Origin: Ktedonobacteraceae bacterium | GTDB taxonomy: Bacteria > Chloroflexota > Ktedonobacteria > Ktedonobacterales > Ktedonobacteraceae | Assembly (NCBI GenBank): GCA_035653615.1 | Contig: DASRBN010000025.1 | Span: 1 to 64,000, forward strand | Direction of reading: 5' to 3' | Length of the DNA stretch: 64,000 bases | Notes under the pieces: generated by a model | What the model was told of the DNA's origin: nothing | Seen by the model: the letters and a program-made list of their open reading frames with translations, nothing else | The model's database searches: none | Translations under genes and position numbers: made by a program | In this document: positions 1 to 8,916 of the stretch, in pieces | How the letters are laid out: every line of letters begins with the position of its first letter | Position numbering within the stretch: position 1 is the first letter of the stretch

Positions 1-2415
1 GGAGAGGCAGGCGGCGACGTATTCGCCCAGGCTGTAACCGATCATAGCCTGGGGACGCACTCCCCACTGCATCAACAACTGTGCCAGGGCGTACTCGATC
101 ACAAACATCAGCGGCTGCGCATAGCGCGTCTGCTTGAGCCGGTTTGCGGGTGAAGATTCGATATGGGAAGAATGGGCAGGAGATTTGGAGTGTCCATTGT
201 TTCCATGACGCCTTAACAACACCTGTAAATCATATGTTCCCTGTGATGTGCTATGCCCGTTGGAATTTCCATTCAGGTGCGTGTGGTTCTGTTCTGGCTT
301 TGTGTAGATGAGTTCTCTCAAGTCCAGGCCCAGCAAAGGTTCGAGGATGGCAGCACAGCGATCAATCGTCTCGCGGAAGGTCGCTTCCTGCTCGTACAAT
401 TCCGCGGTCATGCCCGCGTATTGCTCTCCCACGCCTGAGAACATGAACGCAATCTTCCCCGGGTTCGATTGCGCACTGCCCGTTTGTACGTGCTGCCCGC
501 CAGGTGTTTCAAGCGTTGTAATGGCATCCTGGATGTCGCGGCAGACGACAAAGCGCCTTTGTTGAAAGGCAGTTCGTCCGAGTGCCGTTGTATATGCGAT
601 ATCGGCCAGTTGCTCGTCAGTGTGGTTCCTGAGATACGCCTGTAAGTTACTCGTCGCCTTATCCAGTGCCTCTATGGTTTTTGCTGAGAGCAGCAGCAAC
701 TGGTAGGGACGAGATGAAGAGGTTGATGTAGTAGGAATGGCCTCTTCTAGCACTACGTGGGCGTTCGTGCCTGACCAGCCAAAAGAACTGACTCCGGCGA
801 TACGGGTTTGTTCCTGCGATGGCCACGGAAGCAGCGTTGCCGGAATTCGCACCGGATTCTCTTCCCAACGAATATGGGGATTAGGGGTTTTCAAGTTCAG
901 GTGCGGCGGAATCGTGCGGTGTTGTAGGGCCAGCACGGTTTTCATCAGGCCGGCAATGCCCGCGGCGCCCGCCAGGTGGCCGATGTTGGTCTTGACCGTA
1001 CCGACAAATACCGGCGCGTCCTGTGAATGTCCCTCAGCAAGTGCTGCCGATAGCGCATCTATCTCGATGGGATCTCCCAGCGCCGTCCCTGAGCCGTGCG
1101 CCTCGACATAGCTGACACGCCGCGGCTCGATACCGGCTATTGCCAGTGCTTTACGTATCACCGCTTCCTGCGCCAGTTTATTGGGGGCCGTAATGCCATT
1201 GCTGCGTCCATCCTGGTTAACCGCCGAGCCGCGAATAATAGCCAGAATATTATCTCCATCGGCCTGCGCATCGCTGAGCCTTTTCAGCACGACGATGCCG
1301 CATCCCTCACCCAGGGCGAAGCCGTCCGCGTCCGCGTCGAAGGTCTTGCAGCGCCCATCCGCGGCCAGCATGCCCATCTTGCAGGCATTCACCATATGTT
1401 CCGGCAGCAGCATGGCGTTGACACTGCCCACCAGTGCCAGCCTGCATTCAGCGTTGCGCAGGCTCTGGCAGGCCAGGTGAACGGCGACCAGCGAAGAGGA
1501 ACAGGCCGTATCGATGGTCATTGCCGGCCCTTGCAGGTCAAACAGATAGGCCAGCCGACCCGCGGCGATGCTTGAGGCACTGCCGACGCCGAAATATGGA
1601 TCATCCAGGTAGGACGTATCGCCCGTCTCGTAGCCAAATTTTGCCTGTAGTTGGGAGTATTCCGTGTTACTCATCATGCCGATGAAGACGCCTGTCGAAC
1701 TGCCCCCGATTTTGCTCAAGGATTGCCCGGCATCCTCAAGAGCTTCCCAGGCTACTTCTAACAACAGGCGCTGTTGTGGGTCCATACGCGTGGCTTCGTG
1801 AGGGGAAATGCCGAAGAATTGGGCGTCAAAGGCCGCGATATGTTCGAGAAATCCACCCTTGCGCGTGTACATCTTCCCCTCGGCAGTGCGGTCCGGGTCA
1901 AAAAAGGCATCGACATCCCAGCGCCCGGCAGGAATGTCACGAATGGCATCGCTCCCGCTGCTCAACAATTGCCAGAACGCCTCGGGCGAATCGGCTCCGC
2001 CAGGAAAACGACACCCCATACCGATGATGGCAATTGGTTCGTCGGGTGTTCCAGGACAGGCACCAGGCACTGTCCCTACAGCAGTATCGCGTCCCGCAAG
2101 CAGTTTCTCTCCGGCAAGGTGGCCGGCCAGCGCAACGATAGTAGGATAGTCATAGAAGAGTGTAGGCGCCAGTTCGCGTCCTAGCCAGTCCTCGAGATCG
2201 CCGGATAGCCCGACTGCCGCTACCGAGTCCATGCCATAACTCGCCAGCGGCTCATGTATATCAAGCGCAGTCGGCTCAAGCGAAAGCTCAGCGGAGATGT
2301 GAGCGATCAGCCAATCTTGAATAGCTTCGCGGCTCCATGCCTGCCCGTGTGCTTTGCCTTCACCATGTCGCTCTTCAGAAGCGTCGTTGTTCTTTTCAAA
2401 ATCGGAGAAACTCAT
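1..2415 (-). CDS. Type I polyketide synthase, ACP-KS-AT (C-terminus beyond window)
   Basis: Open frame of 805 codons running off the left edge. An N-terminal carrier domain has the phosphopantetheine serine in GMDS (Ser64). A ketosynthase follows from about residue 125 with the nucleophile in DTACSSSL and the two histidines in EAHGSGT and KTNIGHL, so it should be active. An acyltransferase starts near residue 650; its GYSLGEY nucleophile motif lies at the window edge. The AT contains an approximately 65-residue Asn/His/Ser-rich insertion before the GxSxG motif. It starts 27 bp after the fatty-acyl-AMP ligase with GGAG 9 nt upstream of ATG. An N-terminal ACP next to a FAAL fits direct loading of an activated fatty acid, making a lipidic polyketide. 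Product unknown. Confidence 0.95.
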   Translation of the reverse strand, partial: MSFSDFEKNNDASEERHGEGKAHGQAWSREAIQDWLIAHISAELSLEPTALDIHEPLASYGMDSVAAVGLSGDLEDWLGRELAPTLFYDYPTIVALAGHLAGEKLLAGRDTAVGTVPGACPGTPDEPIAIIGMGCRFPGGADSPEAFWQLLSSGSDAIRDIPAGRWDVDAFFDPDRTAEGKMYTRKGGFLEHIAAFDAQFFGISPHEATRMDPQQRLLLEVAWEALEDAGQSLSKIGGSSTGVFIGMMSNTEYSQLQAKFGYETGDTSYLDDPYFGVGSASSIAAGRLAYLFDLQGPAMTIDTACSSSLVAVHLACQSLRNAECRLALVGSVNAMLLPEHMVNACKMGMLAADGRCKTFDADADGFALGEGCGIVVLKRLSDAQADGDNILAIIRGSAVNQDGRSNGITAPNKLAQEAVIRKALAIAGIEPRRVSYVEAHGSGTALGDPIEIDALSAALAEGHSQDAPVFVGTVKTNIGHLAGAAGIAGLMKTVLALQHRTIPPHLNLKTPNPHIRWEENPVRIPATLLPWPSQEQTRIAGVSSFGWSGTNAHVVLEEAIPTTSTSSSRPYQLLLLSAKTIEALDKATSNLQAYLRNHTDEQLADIAYTTALGRTAFQQRRFVVCRDIQDAITTLETPGGQHVQTGSAQSNPGKIAFMFSGVGEQYAGMTAELYEQEATFRETIDRCAAILEPLLGLDLRELIYTKPEQNHTHLNGNSNGHSTSQGTYDLQVLLRRHGNNGHSKSPAHSSHIESSPANRLKQTRYAQPLMFVIEYALAQLLMQWGVRPQAMIGYSLGEYVAACLS
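2051..2080 (-). repeat. Dispersed repeat end embedded in the PKS ACP-KS linker
   Basis: These 30 bases match 57472-57501 at 26 positions and end in the same CTGTCCCTACA terminus. Here the repeat is read in frame as part of the interdomain linker (about residues 112-122), between the carrier protein and the ketosynthase. It leaves both domains intact. Confidence 0.6.
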
Positions 2416-2442
2416 GTCAAATTACTCCGTTATACACGTCTT

Positions 2443-4230
2443 CTATTCATCCCACATGCTCAGCTCACCGTTTAAGAAGGCGGCACGACATGCGCGCCGT
2501 TGAACTTTGCCGCTCGATGTCTTGAGGATCGCCCCGGTTTTCAGCAGCGCGACTTTGTAGACCTGCAGGTCGTGTTCCTCGGCTATCTCGCGCCGGATCG
2601 TTTTGATCAGTTCCTGGCCGTCCAATGGCTTGCGATGGGCTTCGCTTGCCTGCGGAGTCCCTGCTGCTTCATGCGCCGGTAAATAGCGCGCCTCTATTTC
2701 GGCCAGTACGACAAGTTCCTCTCGCCCATCGACATCGATTGAGAAAACGGCGCAGCAGGATTTGCGAATCGCCGGATGGCACTGTTCTACCGTTAGTTCG
2801 ATATCCTGCGGATAGTAATTGCGCCCACGTATGACGATCAAGTCTTTGAGACGGCCTGTGACAAATAACGCCCCTTCATGCAGAAAGCCCAGGTCTCCGG
2901 TGCGCAGGAAAGGACCCTCACCGGTAGTGGCAATGTAGGCGTTGAAGGTGCGCCCTGTCTCTTCGGCTTTTTGCCAGTATCCAGCGGCCCTGCTGGGGCC
3001 GGAAGTCCAGATTTCTCCGACTTCATCATCCGCGCATGGCGTCAAGGTTTCAGGGTGAACAATCACTACTTTTTGCTCTTGTAGAAAATGGTCGTATCCC
3101 ACCATATTTCTGCTAGTGCCGGTGTCACTGGGAGCGCGAACATATCCCTGTTCGAGGGCGGCTTTATCGAGGGCCAGTACAAGTGGCAGGTCATTTTTAC
3201 CGCCACTTGCCACCAGTAACGTTGCTTCTGCCAGGCCATAACCGGGGAAGAAGGCGCGGCGACGAAAACCGCAGCTGGCAAAGGTTTCCGCGAATTGATC
3301 GAGTGTTTCGCTGCGGATAGGCTCGGAGCCGAGGGCCGCGACCTCCCAGTTGCTCAAATCAAGCGTTGCCTTCTGTTCAGCCGTGAGCTTGCGGATGCAG
3401 AGATCATAGCCAAAATTCGGGCTGATGCTGATGGTAGCCCGAGTGCGAGAAACTGCCTGCAACCAGCGATAGGGGCGCTGCAAAAAGGCAAACGGCGACA
3501 TCATCGTCGATGGATAGCCGCCATACATTGGAAAGAGAATGCCGCCGATAAGTCCCATATCGTGATACGGCGGCAGCCATGTCACCATATGGCTGGCGTT
3601 TTCAAACCTTTGCTCGCAGTACTGTACGAGCCATTCCAGATTGTGCAAAAGATTGCTGTGCGTGACCATCACCCCTTTAGGCGTAGAGGTGGAACCGGAT
3701 GTGTATTGCAGGAAGGCGAGCGAATCGGCAGTAAGCAGTGGTTCTTCCCACTCTTGCGCCAGGGAAGCAGGGATGGTATCGGTCGCAATCCATTCCAGGT
3801 GCTGCAGGTCTGGCACATGTGTAAAGTAACGTTGCAGGTCAGAGAGGAGATTGCTGGTTGTAAGCACGATGGCGGCCTGCGTGTCCTCAACAATGGCCTG
3901 GATGCGCGGCATCATGCGTGCCGAAGCAGGTGGATAGGCAGGTACGGCGATTGCTCCAGCATAGAGACAACCAAAAAAGGAGCTGACGTAAGCCGTACCC
4001 GGCGCGTGCAGCAAGAGTATCGGTTTAGCTGTAGCGCCCTTCTGTTGTAGTAGCGAGGCAATTGTTCGAGCTTCGCGGTCCAGATCTCCGTAAGTCAGGC
4101 GCGAATCAACAGTTTCCCCTTGCCTCAGAAAGGTGTAGGCATGTCGTTCTGGGTGGTGAAGCGACCTCCAACGCAGCAGTTCGACAAGGGTCGTAGCTTC
4201 CACCGTCTTAGTGGCCAGTGTATAACTCAT
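2443..4230 (-). CDS. Fatty-acyl-AMP ligase (FAAL)
   Basis: A 595-residue member of the ANL adenylating superfamily. Visible motifs are the P-loop-like YTSGSTSTPKGV (about residues 176-187), WLPPYHDMGLIGG, the GYGLAE adenine motif, RTGDLG, and the C-terminal GRLKDLIVIRGRNYYPQDIE. This last form, and the N-terminal AVPAYPP, are typical of FAAL enzymes rather than acyl-CoA synthetases. The family activates fatty acids as acyl-adenylates and passes them to an acyl carrier protein. GGAG lies 7 nt before ATG. It is the first gene of a two-gene unit with the ACP-KS-AT protein, which supplies the likely acceptor ACP. The chain length used cannot be read from sequence. Confidence 0.93.
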   Translation of the reverse strand: MSYTLATKTVEATTLVELLRWRSLHHPERHAYTFLRQGETVDSRLTYGDLDREARTIASLLQQKGATAKPILLLHAPGTAYVSSFFGCLYAGAIAVPAYPPASARMMPRIQAIVEDTQAAIVLTTSNLLSDLQRYFTHVPDLQHLEWIATDTIPASLAQEWEEPLLTADSLAFLQYTSGSTSTPKGVMVTHSNLLHNLEWLVQYCEQRFENASHMVTWLPPYHDMGLIGGILFPMYGGYPSTMMSPFAFLQRPYRWLQAVSRTRATISISPNFGYDLCIRKLTAEQKATLDLSNWEVAALGSEPIRSETLDQFAETFASCGFRRRAFFPGYGLAEATLLVASGGKNDLPLVLALDKAALEQGYVRAPSDTGTSRNMVGYDHFLQEQKVVIVHPETLTPCADDEVGEIWTSGPSRAAGYWQKAEETGRTFNAYIATTGEGPFLRTGDLGFLHEGALFVTGRLKDLIVIRGRNYYPQDIELTVEQCHPAIRKSCCAVFSIDVDGREELVVLAEIEARYLPAHEAAGTPQASEAHRKPLDGQELIKTIRREIAEEHDLQVYKVALLKTGAILKTSSGKVQRRACRAAFLNGELSMWDE

Positions 4231-4439
4231 CTTTCAACTCCACGCTAGCAGTGTGATGCTCCTACAGGTGTGTTTCTAACTTCTGAAGCAAGGATACGTT
4301 ACAAAAGTCACGCTGTCGTGCCTCTCAAACAGTATTTTTTTTACGCCTGCTTGAGAATGAGTGCTGGCCGGTGAATATTGCGGGTGTAAGGGCTAGATGA
4401 TGCAGTTTGACAAATTGCTGCGGTAATCGCGCGAGGGCC

Positions 4440-4670
4440 GATCATGGTTGTTTACAACGTCTTCCGGCAAGGGACGCGGGGCCGATGAATCGGCGGTGGG
4501 CGCGATGAATCGGCCCCTACGGCAGAGCCGTGAGGCCAATAAATGTTCACAACCAAATCGGCTTACTGTGCTCAGAATGACACGGATAGCTATGCCTCCC
4601 GATTTTGATGGTGAATGTTCATCATCGGCCCCGCGTTCCTTGCTGAACTATCTTGTTTCAACTACATGAT
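4440..4670. repeat. Long imperfect inverted repeat, MITE-like, in the FAAL upstream region
   Basis: The arm at 4440-4490 and the reverse complement of 4621-4670 align over about 50 bases, sharing GGCAAGGGACGCGGGGCCGAT against AGCAAGGAACGCGGGGCCGAT within them. A related copy lies at 59569-59620. A short GATGAATCGGC unit is also repeated in direct orientation at about 4482 and 4503. No reading frame fits, so this 480-bp gap between the FAAL and the LuxR gene is mostly repeat material. A partial GCTCAGAATGACA motif at about 4569 recalls the palindromes at 13.7 and 50.8 kb. Confidence 0.6.
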
Positions 4671-4709
4671 CGCGCCTGGGCTGGGGCTACCAGGTATGCT
4701 ATAGAGGAG

Positions 4710-5390
4710 CTAGCCGGCGATATCTTCAATCAAAGAAAAGAGGCCGCTGTGATAGGCGGCAAGGAGCGCGTCTCGTTCGCAATGCACTCCTAATTGCTCG
4801 TAAATGTGTTGTCGGTGCTTGCCTACTGTGGCGGGCGCGATGTGCAGGTGTTGCGCGATGGCCTCCTGATTGTAGCCGCGACACATCAGCGAAAGCACTT
4901 CCTGCTCGCGCCTGGTCAAAGGCCCATTCATCTGGTAGTCAAGATGCTGGCATTGACCCTGCACAAAAGCTGATTGTTCAAATGTAAACAATAACCAGCT
5001 GCATGCTTGAGCCAGAAGTTGCGCAACAGGCCGAGCGATTGAAGGCTGCTCAGGATTCAAAGGATCGGAAGTAATACATAGTACACCATATACATGGTGC
5101 TTGAATTGCACCGGAAACGTGGCTATAGTGGTGGCGGGAAGCTGTACCCGTTTCAGCGCTTTTTGCCGGCTAAGGAAGAGTTGCGCGCGTTCCTGTGTCA
5201 TGGACTGGATTTCAAAACACAGGCGGCTCACCCCTCCTTGCAACTGGCCGCACAAAAGCTGGCCTAGATTGAGAAGGGACGTGATCTGCTGCATATCCCG
5301 GAGGTCCCCCAAATCGATCTCTTTGACTTTATGGTTCTGAGATGGTAAAGGGAGACGCGCGGAACCAGAGGTAACGGGCTGTGTACTCAT
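4710..5390 (-). CDS. LuxR-family transcriptional regulator with N-terminal sensor-like domain
   Basis: A protein of 226 residues. The C-terminal part, from about residue 147, is a clear LuxR/FixJ helix-turn-helix with LTRREQEVLSLMCRGYNQ and the recognition helix region APATVGKHRQHIYEQLGV. The N-terminal 140 residues look like a compact GAF-type ligand domain but carry no diagnostic motif. There is no receiver aspartate pattern, so it is probably not a response regulator. GGAGG lies 10 nt before ATG. It sits upstream of the FAAL-PKS genes in the same orientation, 480 bp away, so it may control them; this is only positional inference. Confidence 0.85.
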   Translation of the reverse strand: MSTQPVTSGSARLPLPSQNHKVKEIDLGDLRDMQQITSLLNLGQLLCGQLQGGVSRLCFEIQSMTQERAQLFLSRQKALKRVQLPATTIATFPVQFKHHVYGVLCITSDPLNPEQPSIARPVAQLLAQACSWLLFTFEQSAFVQGQCQHLDYQMNGPLTRREQEVLSLMCRGYNQEAIAQHLHIAPATVGKHRQHIYEQLGVHCERDALLAAYHSGLFSLIEDIAG

Positions 5391-5496
5391 GAATTTGTTC
5401 CTCCATCAATGAAATCATTACCAATTTTTATCAATACATCCCGGAAAGCAAGCGCATCCGAGTGATAACGATCTTCCCCGTCGCTTATTATAAGCA

Positions 5497-6624
5497 CTAC
5501 AGACAGGAGCGATTACGACTGCGGTCCGCGTGGCGTTCTATTGCCAGCTCGATCAGGCGATCCAACAATTGTGGGTAAGGTAACCCGCTAGCCGCGCACA
5601 ATTTTGGATACATGCACTGTGGCGTGAAGCTGGGCAGCGTATTGACCTCATTGATGTAGACTTGCCCGCTCTCTCTTTGTAAGAAGAAATCCACACGCGC
5701 CAGGCCGCTTAGATCAAGCGCGAGAAACGCCTGCACAGACATCCTCTGAACCTCTTCTGCCGTACCAGCTGGAATGTCTGCCGGAACGGCGGTATATGAC
5801 GAGTTATCCAGATACTTTGCCTCGTAGTCGTAAAATTCGTGCTGCATCATGACTTCGCCTACAACAGATGCAACCGGCTCACTATTCCCTAACACCGAGC
5901 ATTCTAACTCGCGGCAATCGACAGATTGCTCCACGATAATTTTGCCGTTATATTGAGCGGCCAGCTGCATGGCCTGCTCCAGTTCAACACGGCTACTCGC
6001 TTTGCTTACGCCAATGCTCGACCCCTGGTTGGCAGGTTTCACGAAACAGGGGTATCCCAGGCGAGCCTCAATCCTATCCAGAATGCGCTCGGGTGTGCGA
6101 TCCCAATCCAGGCGGCGAAAGGTCAACGAATCTACGACAGGAAGATCGGCGGAGCGAAATAACATCTTCATTTTGTCTTTATCCATCCCTGCCGCAGAAC
6201 CAAATACTCCGCATCCGACATAGGGAATGTCTACCATCTCAAGCAATCCTTGCAACGTGCCATCCTCGCCATACGTACCATGTATGACTGGAAAGGCAAC
6301 GTCTGGTCTTTCCTCTAGAGGGATAAGCCGATCACCGCCCAGGTGCGTTCGCTTATCACTGCGAGTAGCAATATCCTGAGCAGTGCGCTCTTCTTTCTGC
6401 TGCGCGCTACACGGCTGTTCGCGTTGTTCCGCCGTGAGCAGTGCCGCGGGCGCAATACCGGGCAGCCAGGCGCCTTCTCTGGAAATAGCGATGGGCAATA
6501 CCTCGTATTTGTCCGGGTCAAGGTAAGCCATAACAGAGAGCGCCGAGGCGAGAGAAACCTCGTGTTCGCAAGAACGTCCCCCGAAAATGAGTGCCACGCG
6601 TAGCTTTCTTGTGGTTGAGGTCAT
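5497..6624 (-). CDS. ddl: D-alanine--D-alanine ligase
   Basis: ATP-grasp enzyme joining two D-alanines for peptidoglycan precursor synthesis in the cytoplasm. Visible signatures are FGGRSCEHEVSL at the N-terminus, HGTYGEDGTLQG, the ATP-grasp FVKPANQGSSIGVSKA and the metal-binding INEVNTLPSFTPQCMYPKL near the C-terminus. About 375 residues, normal for the family. The ATG at 6624 is preferred because AAGGAG lies 6 nt before it; the in-frame ATG six bases upstream touches the ribosome site. It follows no obvious mur operon here and appears to be transcribed alone. Confidence 0.95.
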   Translation of the reverse strand: MTSTTRKLRVALIFGGRSCEHEVSLASALSVMAYLDPDKYEVLPIAISREGAWLPGIAPAALLTAEQREQPCSAQQKEERTAQDIATRSDKRTHLGGDRLIPLEERPDVAFPVIHGTYGEDGTLQGLLEMVDIPYVGCGVFGSAAGMDKDKMKMLFRSADLPVVDSLTFRRLDWDRTPERILDRIEARLGYPCFVKPANQGSSIGVSKASSRVELEQAMQLAAQYNGKIIVEQSVDCRELECSVLGNSEPVASVVGEVMMQHEFYDYEAKYLDNSSYTAVPADIPAGTAEEVQRMSVQAFLALDLSGLARVDFFLQRESGQVYINEVNTLPSFTPQCMYPKLCAASGLPYPQLLDRLIELAIERHADRSRNRSCL

Positions 6625-6952
6625 GAGCATCTCCTTTGACTTTGAAGACTATCAAATGACGGAAAAGCAGCACTACTATTTTGAATTTGCCCCCACAAAA
6701 CTTTCGTAAAAACGCTTTAAGTAAAAGGTAATCCATGGCCGAAAGGAGAAACTGAATGGATATGCACCCGGCATTGCATCAAAGTGTGAAAGGCCTACAA
6801 GGTAGCCAGGAGTATCTTTGTGCAACGAGTATCCAAAAGTTTCAAAAGTTTCTATAGTTAAATATAGCTCATAAATTTCTTCTTGTCAATACCTCTACCA
6901 AAAATTGCGAATATTTCTTTCTATTTCATAGGGATTACAAAACTACAAAAAA

Positions 6953-6963
6953 TATGATATAGT
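6953..6963 (+). promoter_or_regulatory. Shared TATGATATAGT box upstream of the first HTH-GNAT gene
   Basis: An 11-base string identical to one at 7878-7888 before the paralogue. It lies 21 bp ahead of the GTG start and resembles a -10 box, but no good -35 is seen at 17 bp. The preceding 330 bp after ddl are AT-rich and hold no gene. Confidence 0.45.
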
Positions 6964-6983
6964 CTCAAAAATGGAGGAAATCC

Positions 6984-7769
6984 GTGAATAACCAGGGATC
7001 ACAATACTATACAGCGAGCGAGGCTCAGGCGAAACTTGGATTATCCAAAGCGCAGTTCCACCAGAAGGTGCGGCAAGGATTGATTCCAAAGGTAATCATG
7101 CCCGGAAGGAAACAGGGAATGTATCCCAGGCGAGATATAGATGCGCTGGCCCTGTCGATGACTTCTCAGACAGAGGCGTATGTCTTCTCGCGGTCGACCC
7201 CCGCCGACCAGGTTGAGGAAATGGCTATTGATATTCGCTACTGGGGGCGTGATTTTGTAATTTCGCTGGCTGAACGCATTGCATTTCAGCAAAAGTGTTC
7301 GTTTACGTTCCATTCGTTCAAGGTACGCGACAAGGTCGTGGGCTATGTTTCCATGTTTCGTTTACCGGATAGTTTTCTCGATGCCTTGCTGACTGGCCAG
7401 AAGATTGAGCGAGACATTACCTTGCGAGAGGTATTGCCATTTGTGCGCCTGGAGCCTTTTGCTATCTTTCTTGATAGGATCGTTGTGGACTCTGGACTTT
7501 CCACTCATCTGAGGCGTCTCTATGCCGGCACGATGATCTTCCACTTTATTAGCGTACTTTCTTATCTCCTGGCAAATGATTATCAGATCACTCACCTCTA
7601 TGCTATTTCCACAACGCAGCAGGTCAGTAACCTGCTAAAGAGGCTGGGCTTTCAGCAAATGACAGGAAAATCTCTCGTTCCTGGTCGTCTGGCCTTCGAA
7701 TATACCCTTGACGATGCGGGACTGGCTCATCTTCAAGCTCTACAACAGGAATTTCGTCATCGCCTTTAA
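6984..7769 (+). CDS. Excisionase-like HTH protein with GNAT-like C-terminal domain, copy 1
   Basis: A protein of 261 residues. Residues 8-59 form a MerR/excisionase-like DNA-binding domain (YYTASEAQAKLGLSKAQF, then YPRRDIDALALSM). The rest, from about residue 70, resembles a GNAT fold: a beta-rich core with VRDKVVGYVSMFRL, an acceptor region with VVDSGLSTHLRRLYAGTMI, and the terminal LLKRLGFQQMTGKS typical of the last GNAT helix-strand. The canonical acetyl-CoA loop Q/RxxGxG/A is not clear, so catalysis is uncertain. The GTG start is set by GGAGG 6 nt upstream. A tandem paralogue follows. Function not known; DNA binding is inferred from the fold. Confidence 0.75.
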   Translation: MNNQGSQYYTASEAQAKLGLSKAQFHQKVRQGLIPKVIMPGRKQGMYPRRDIDALALSMTSQTEAYVFSRSTPADQVEEMAIDIRYWGRDFVISLAERIAFQQKCSFTFHSFKVRDKVVGYVSMFRLPDSFLDALLTGQKIERDITLREVLPFVRLEPFAIFLDRIVVDSGLSTHLRRLYAGTMIFHFISVLSYLLANDYQITHLYAISTTQQVSNLLKRLGFQQMTGKSLVPGRLAFEYTLDDAGLAHLQALQQEFRHRL

Positions 7770-7877
7770 TCGTTATCCTTCTTAAAGCATGAGTAAGCTA
7801 CTTGTTCAAGTGTAATCGCTCTCCAGTACTTTTACGTAGTATTAAGTAGTACCAGCCAGTACACAAAGTTTATAAAG

Positions 7878-7888
7878 TATGATATAGT
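7878..7888 (+). promoter_or_regulatory. Shared TATGATATAGT box upstream of the second HTH-GNAT gene
   Basis: Identical to 6953-6963. Just upstream, 7825-7862 holds three AGTAC units, which could be operator half-sites. Those units are absent before copy 1, so the conserved part is only the box. Confidence 0.4.
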
Positions 7889-7985
7889 TCCTCACATGAC
7901 AAAGGCTGAAGTACAGGCAGCTTTTCTCAAGGGGTCGTAAGCTGTAGTGCAGGGATTTCGTAAAGCTTCATTGTAGGGTAAATAG

Positions 7986-8762
7986 ATGGCGATTCATAGT
8001 AATTATTACACGGCCAGCGAAGCGCAGGCCAGGCTTGGCTTATCGAAAGCCATGTTTTTCCGCAAAGTCAGCCAGGGAGTCATTCCCAAAGTGGTGTTGC
8101 CAGGGATGAAACAGGGAGTGTATCCCAGGAGAGATATCGATGCCCTCGCGCTCTCCATGAATATGCTTTTTGAACAATACGACAGAATTATTTTTTCCCG
8201 CTCGACTCCTGCCGATCAGCTAGAAGAGATGAACATTGGTATCAGGTGTTTTGGCAGCGATTTTATCACCCCTCTGGCAGAACGTATTGCTTTCCAGCAG
8301 AAGTCTGAATTTACATTCTACTCACTCAAAGTTGATGGTGAGGTTGTCGGCTACATCTCAATGTTCCGTTTGTCCGAGAACCTTCTTGAGGATCTCCTTA
8401 CCGGTCGTAAGATTGAGCGTGAGATCTCTGTAAAAGAGATGCTACCATTTGTGCGATTAGAACCATTCAGCATCTATATCGATGTCATTGCCATCGATCC
8501 CCATCTGACTGCCCATAAACGGCATCTCTATGCCGGTCTTATCGTCTCGCGCTTCATCGACCTGCTCCTGAATCTGCTGGCGAATGGCTATCAGATTACC
8601 CGTATTTACACGGTGACGGCCACGGTGGAGGGGGATAACCTGGTGAGAAAACTGGGTTTCCGGCACTTAGACGGCAAATCGCTTGCCCCTGGCCGCAACG
8701 CGTATGAGTATGTACTTGACCAGGCAGGCATCAAAAGGTTGCGCGATTTTAGCCACCGCTGA
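7986..8762 (+). CDS. Excisionase-like HTH protein with GNAT-like C-terminal domain, copy 2
   Basis: Tandem paralogue of the preceding gene, 258 residues and alignable end to end. In the HTH block 42 of 52 residues are identical. The GNAT-like half keeps AERIAFQQKSEFTFYSLK, FVRLEPFSIYIDVIAIDP and LVRKLGFRHLDGKSLAPGR. A two-residue length difference lies around residue 60 between the domains. The ATG at 7986 has only a weak ribosome site (AGGGTAAATAG). The pair probably arose by local duplication. Whether each copy has its own DNA target cannot be told from sequence. Confidence 0.75.
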   Translation: MAIHSNYYTASEAQARLGLSKAMFFRKVSQGVIPKVVLPGMKQGVYPRRDIDALALSMNMLFEQYDRIIFSRSTPADQLEEMNIGIRCFGSDFITPLAERIAFQQKSEFTFYSLKVDGEVVGYISMFRLSENLLEDLLTGRKIEREISVKEMLPFVRLEPFSIYIDVIAIDPHLTAHKRHLYAGLIVSRFIDLLLNLLANGYQITRIYTVTATVEGDNLVRKLGFRHLDGKSLAPGRNAYEYVLDQAGIKRLRDFSHR

Positions 8763-8827
8763 AAAACGAGCTTCTGTGTTGTTCCCAATGGACATAGCAT
8801 GGGATTATATAGAGATGATGCATTGAA

Positions 8828-8843
8828 GAGAGCGGGAGACGGG
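8828..8843. repeat. Putative distal attachment site matching the tRNA-Gly 3' end
   Basis: GAGAGCGGGAGACGGG here is identical to 13542-13557, which spans the 3' end of tRNA-Gly(CCC) plus three flanking bases. After the 16 exact bases both sites continue with related sequence (CTACGAAC against ACTCGAAC), as expected when a duplicated tRNA end has drifted. Same orientation as the tRNA copy. Confidence 0.65.
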
Positions 8844-8879
8844 CTACGAACTATCGGTCGCACCTATGCCCGACAACTA

Positions 8880-8916
8880 CAACGAACTCGGCAGCACAAT
8901 GCTGCCGAGTTCGTTG
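8880..8916. terminator. Perfect 16-bp hairpin inside the left end of the element
   Basis: CAACGAACTCGGCAGC and its exact complement flank a 5-base loop. It lies 118 bp after the second HTH-GNAT gene. No long T run follows on either strand, so it may act as a weak bidirectional terminator or as a structural site of the element. The rest of 8763-9230 holds no convincing gene. Confidence 0.5.

Noticed and set aside
3295-4050. 251-codon open frame antisense to the FAAL gene
   Set aside because: It mirrors the codon pattern of the FAAL on the opposite strand, has no ribosome site and matches no family; a shadow.
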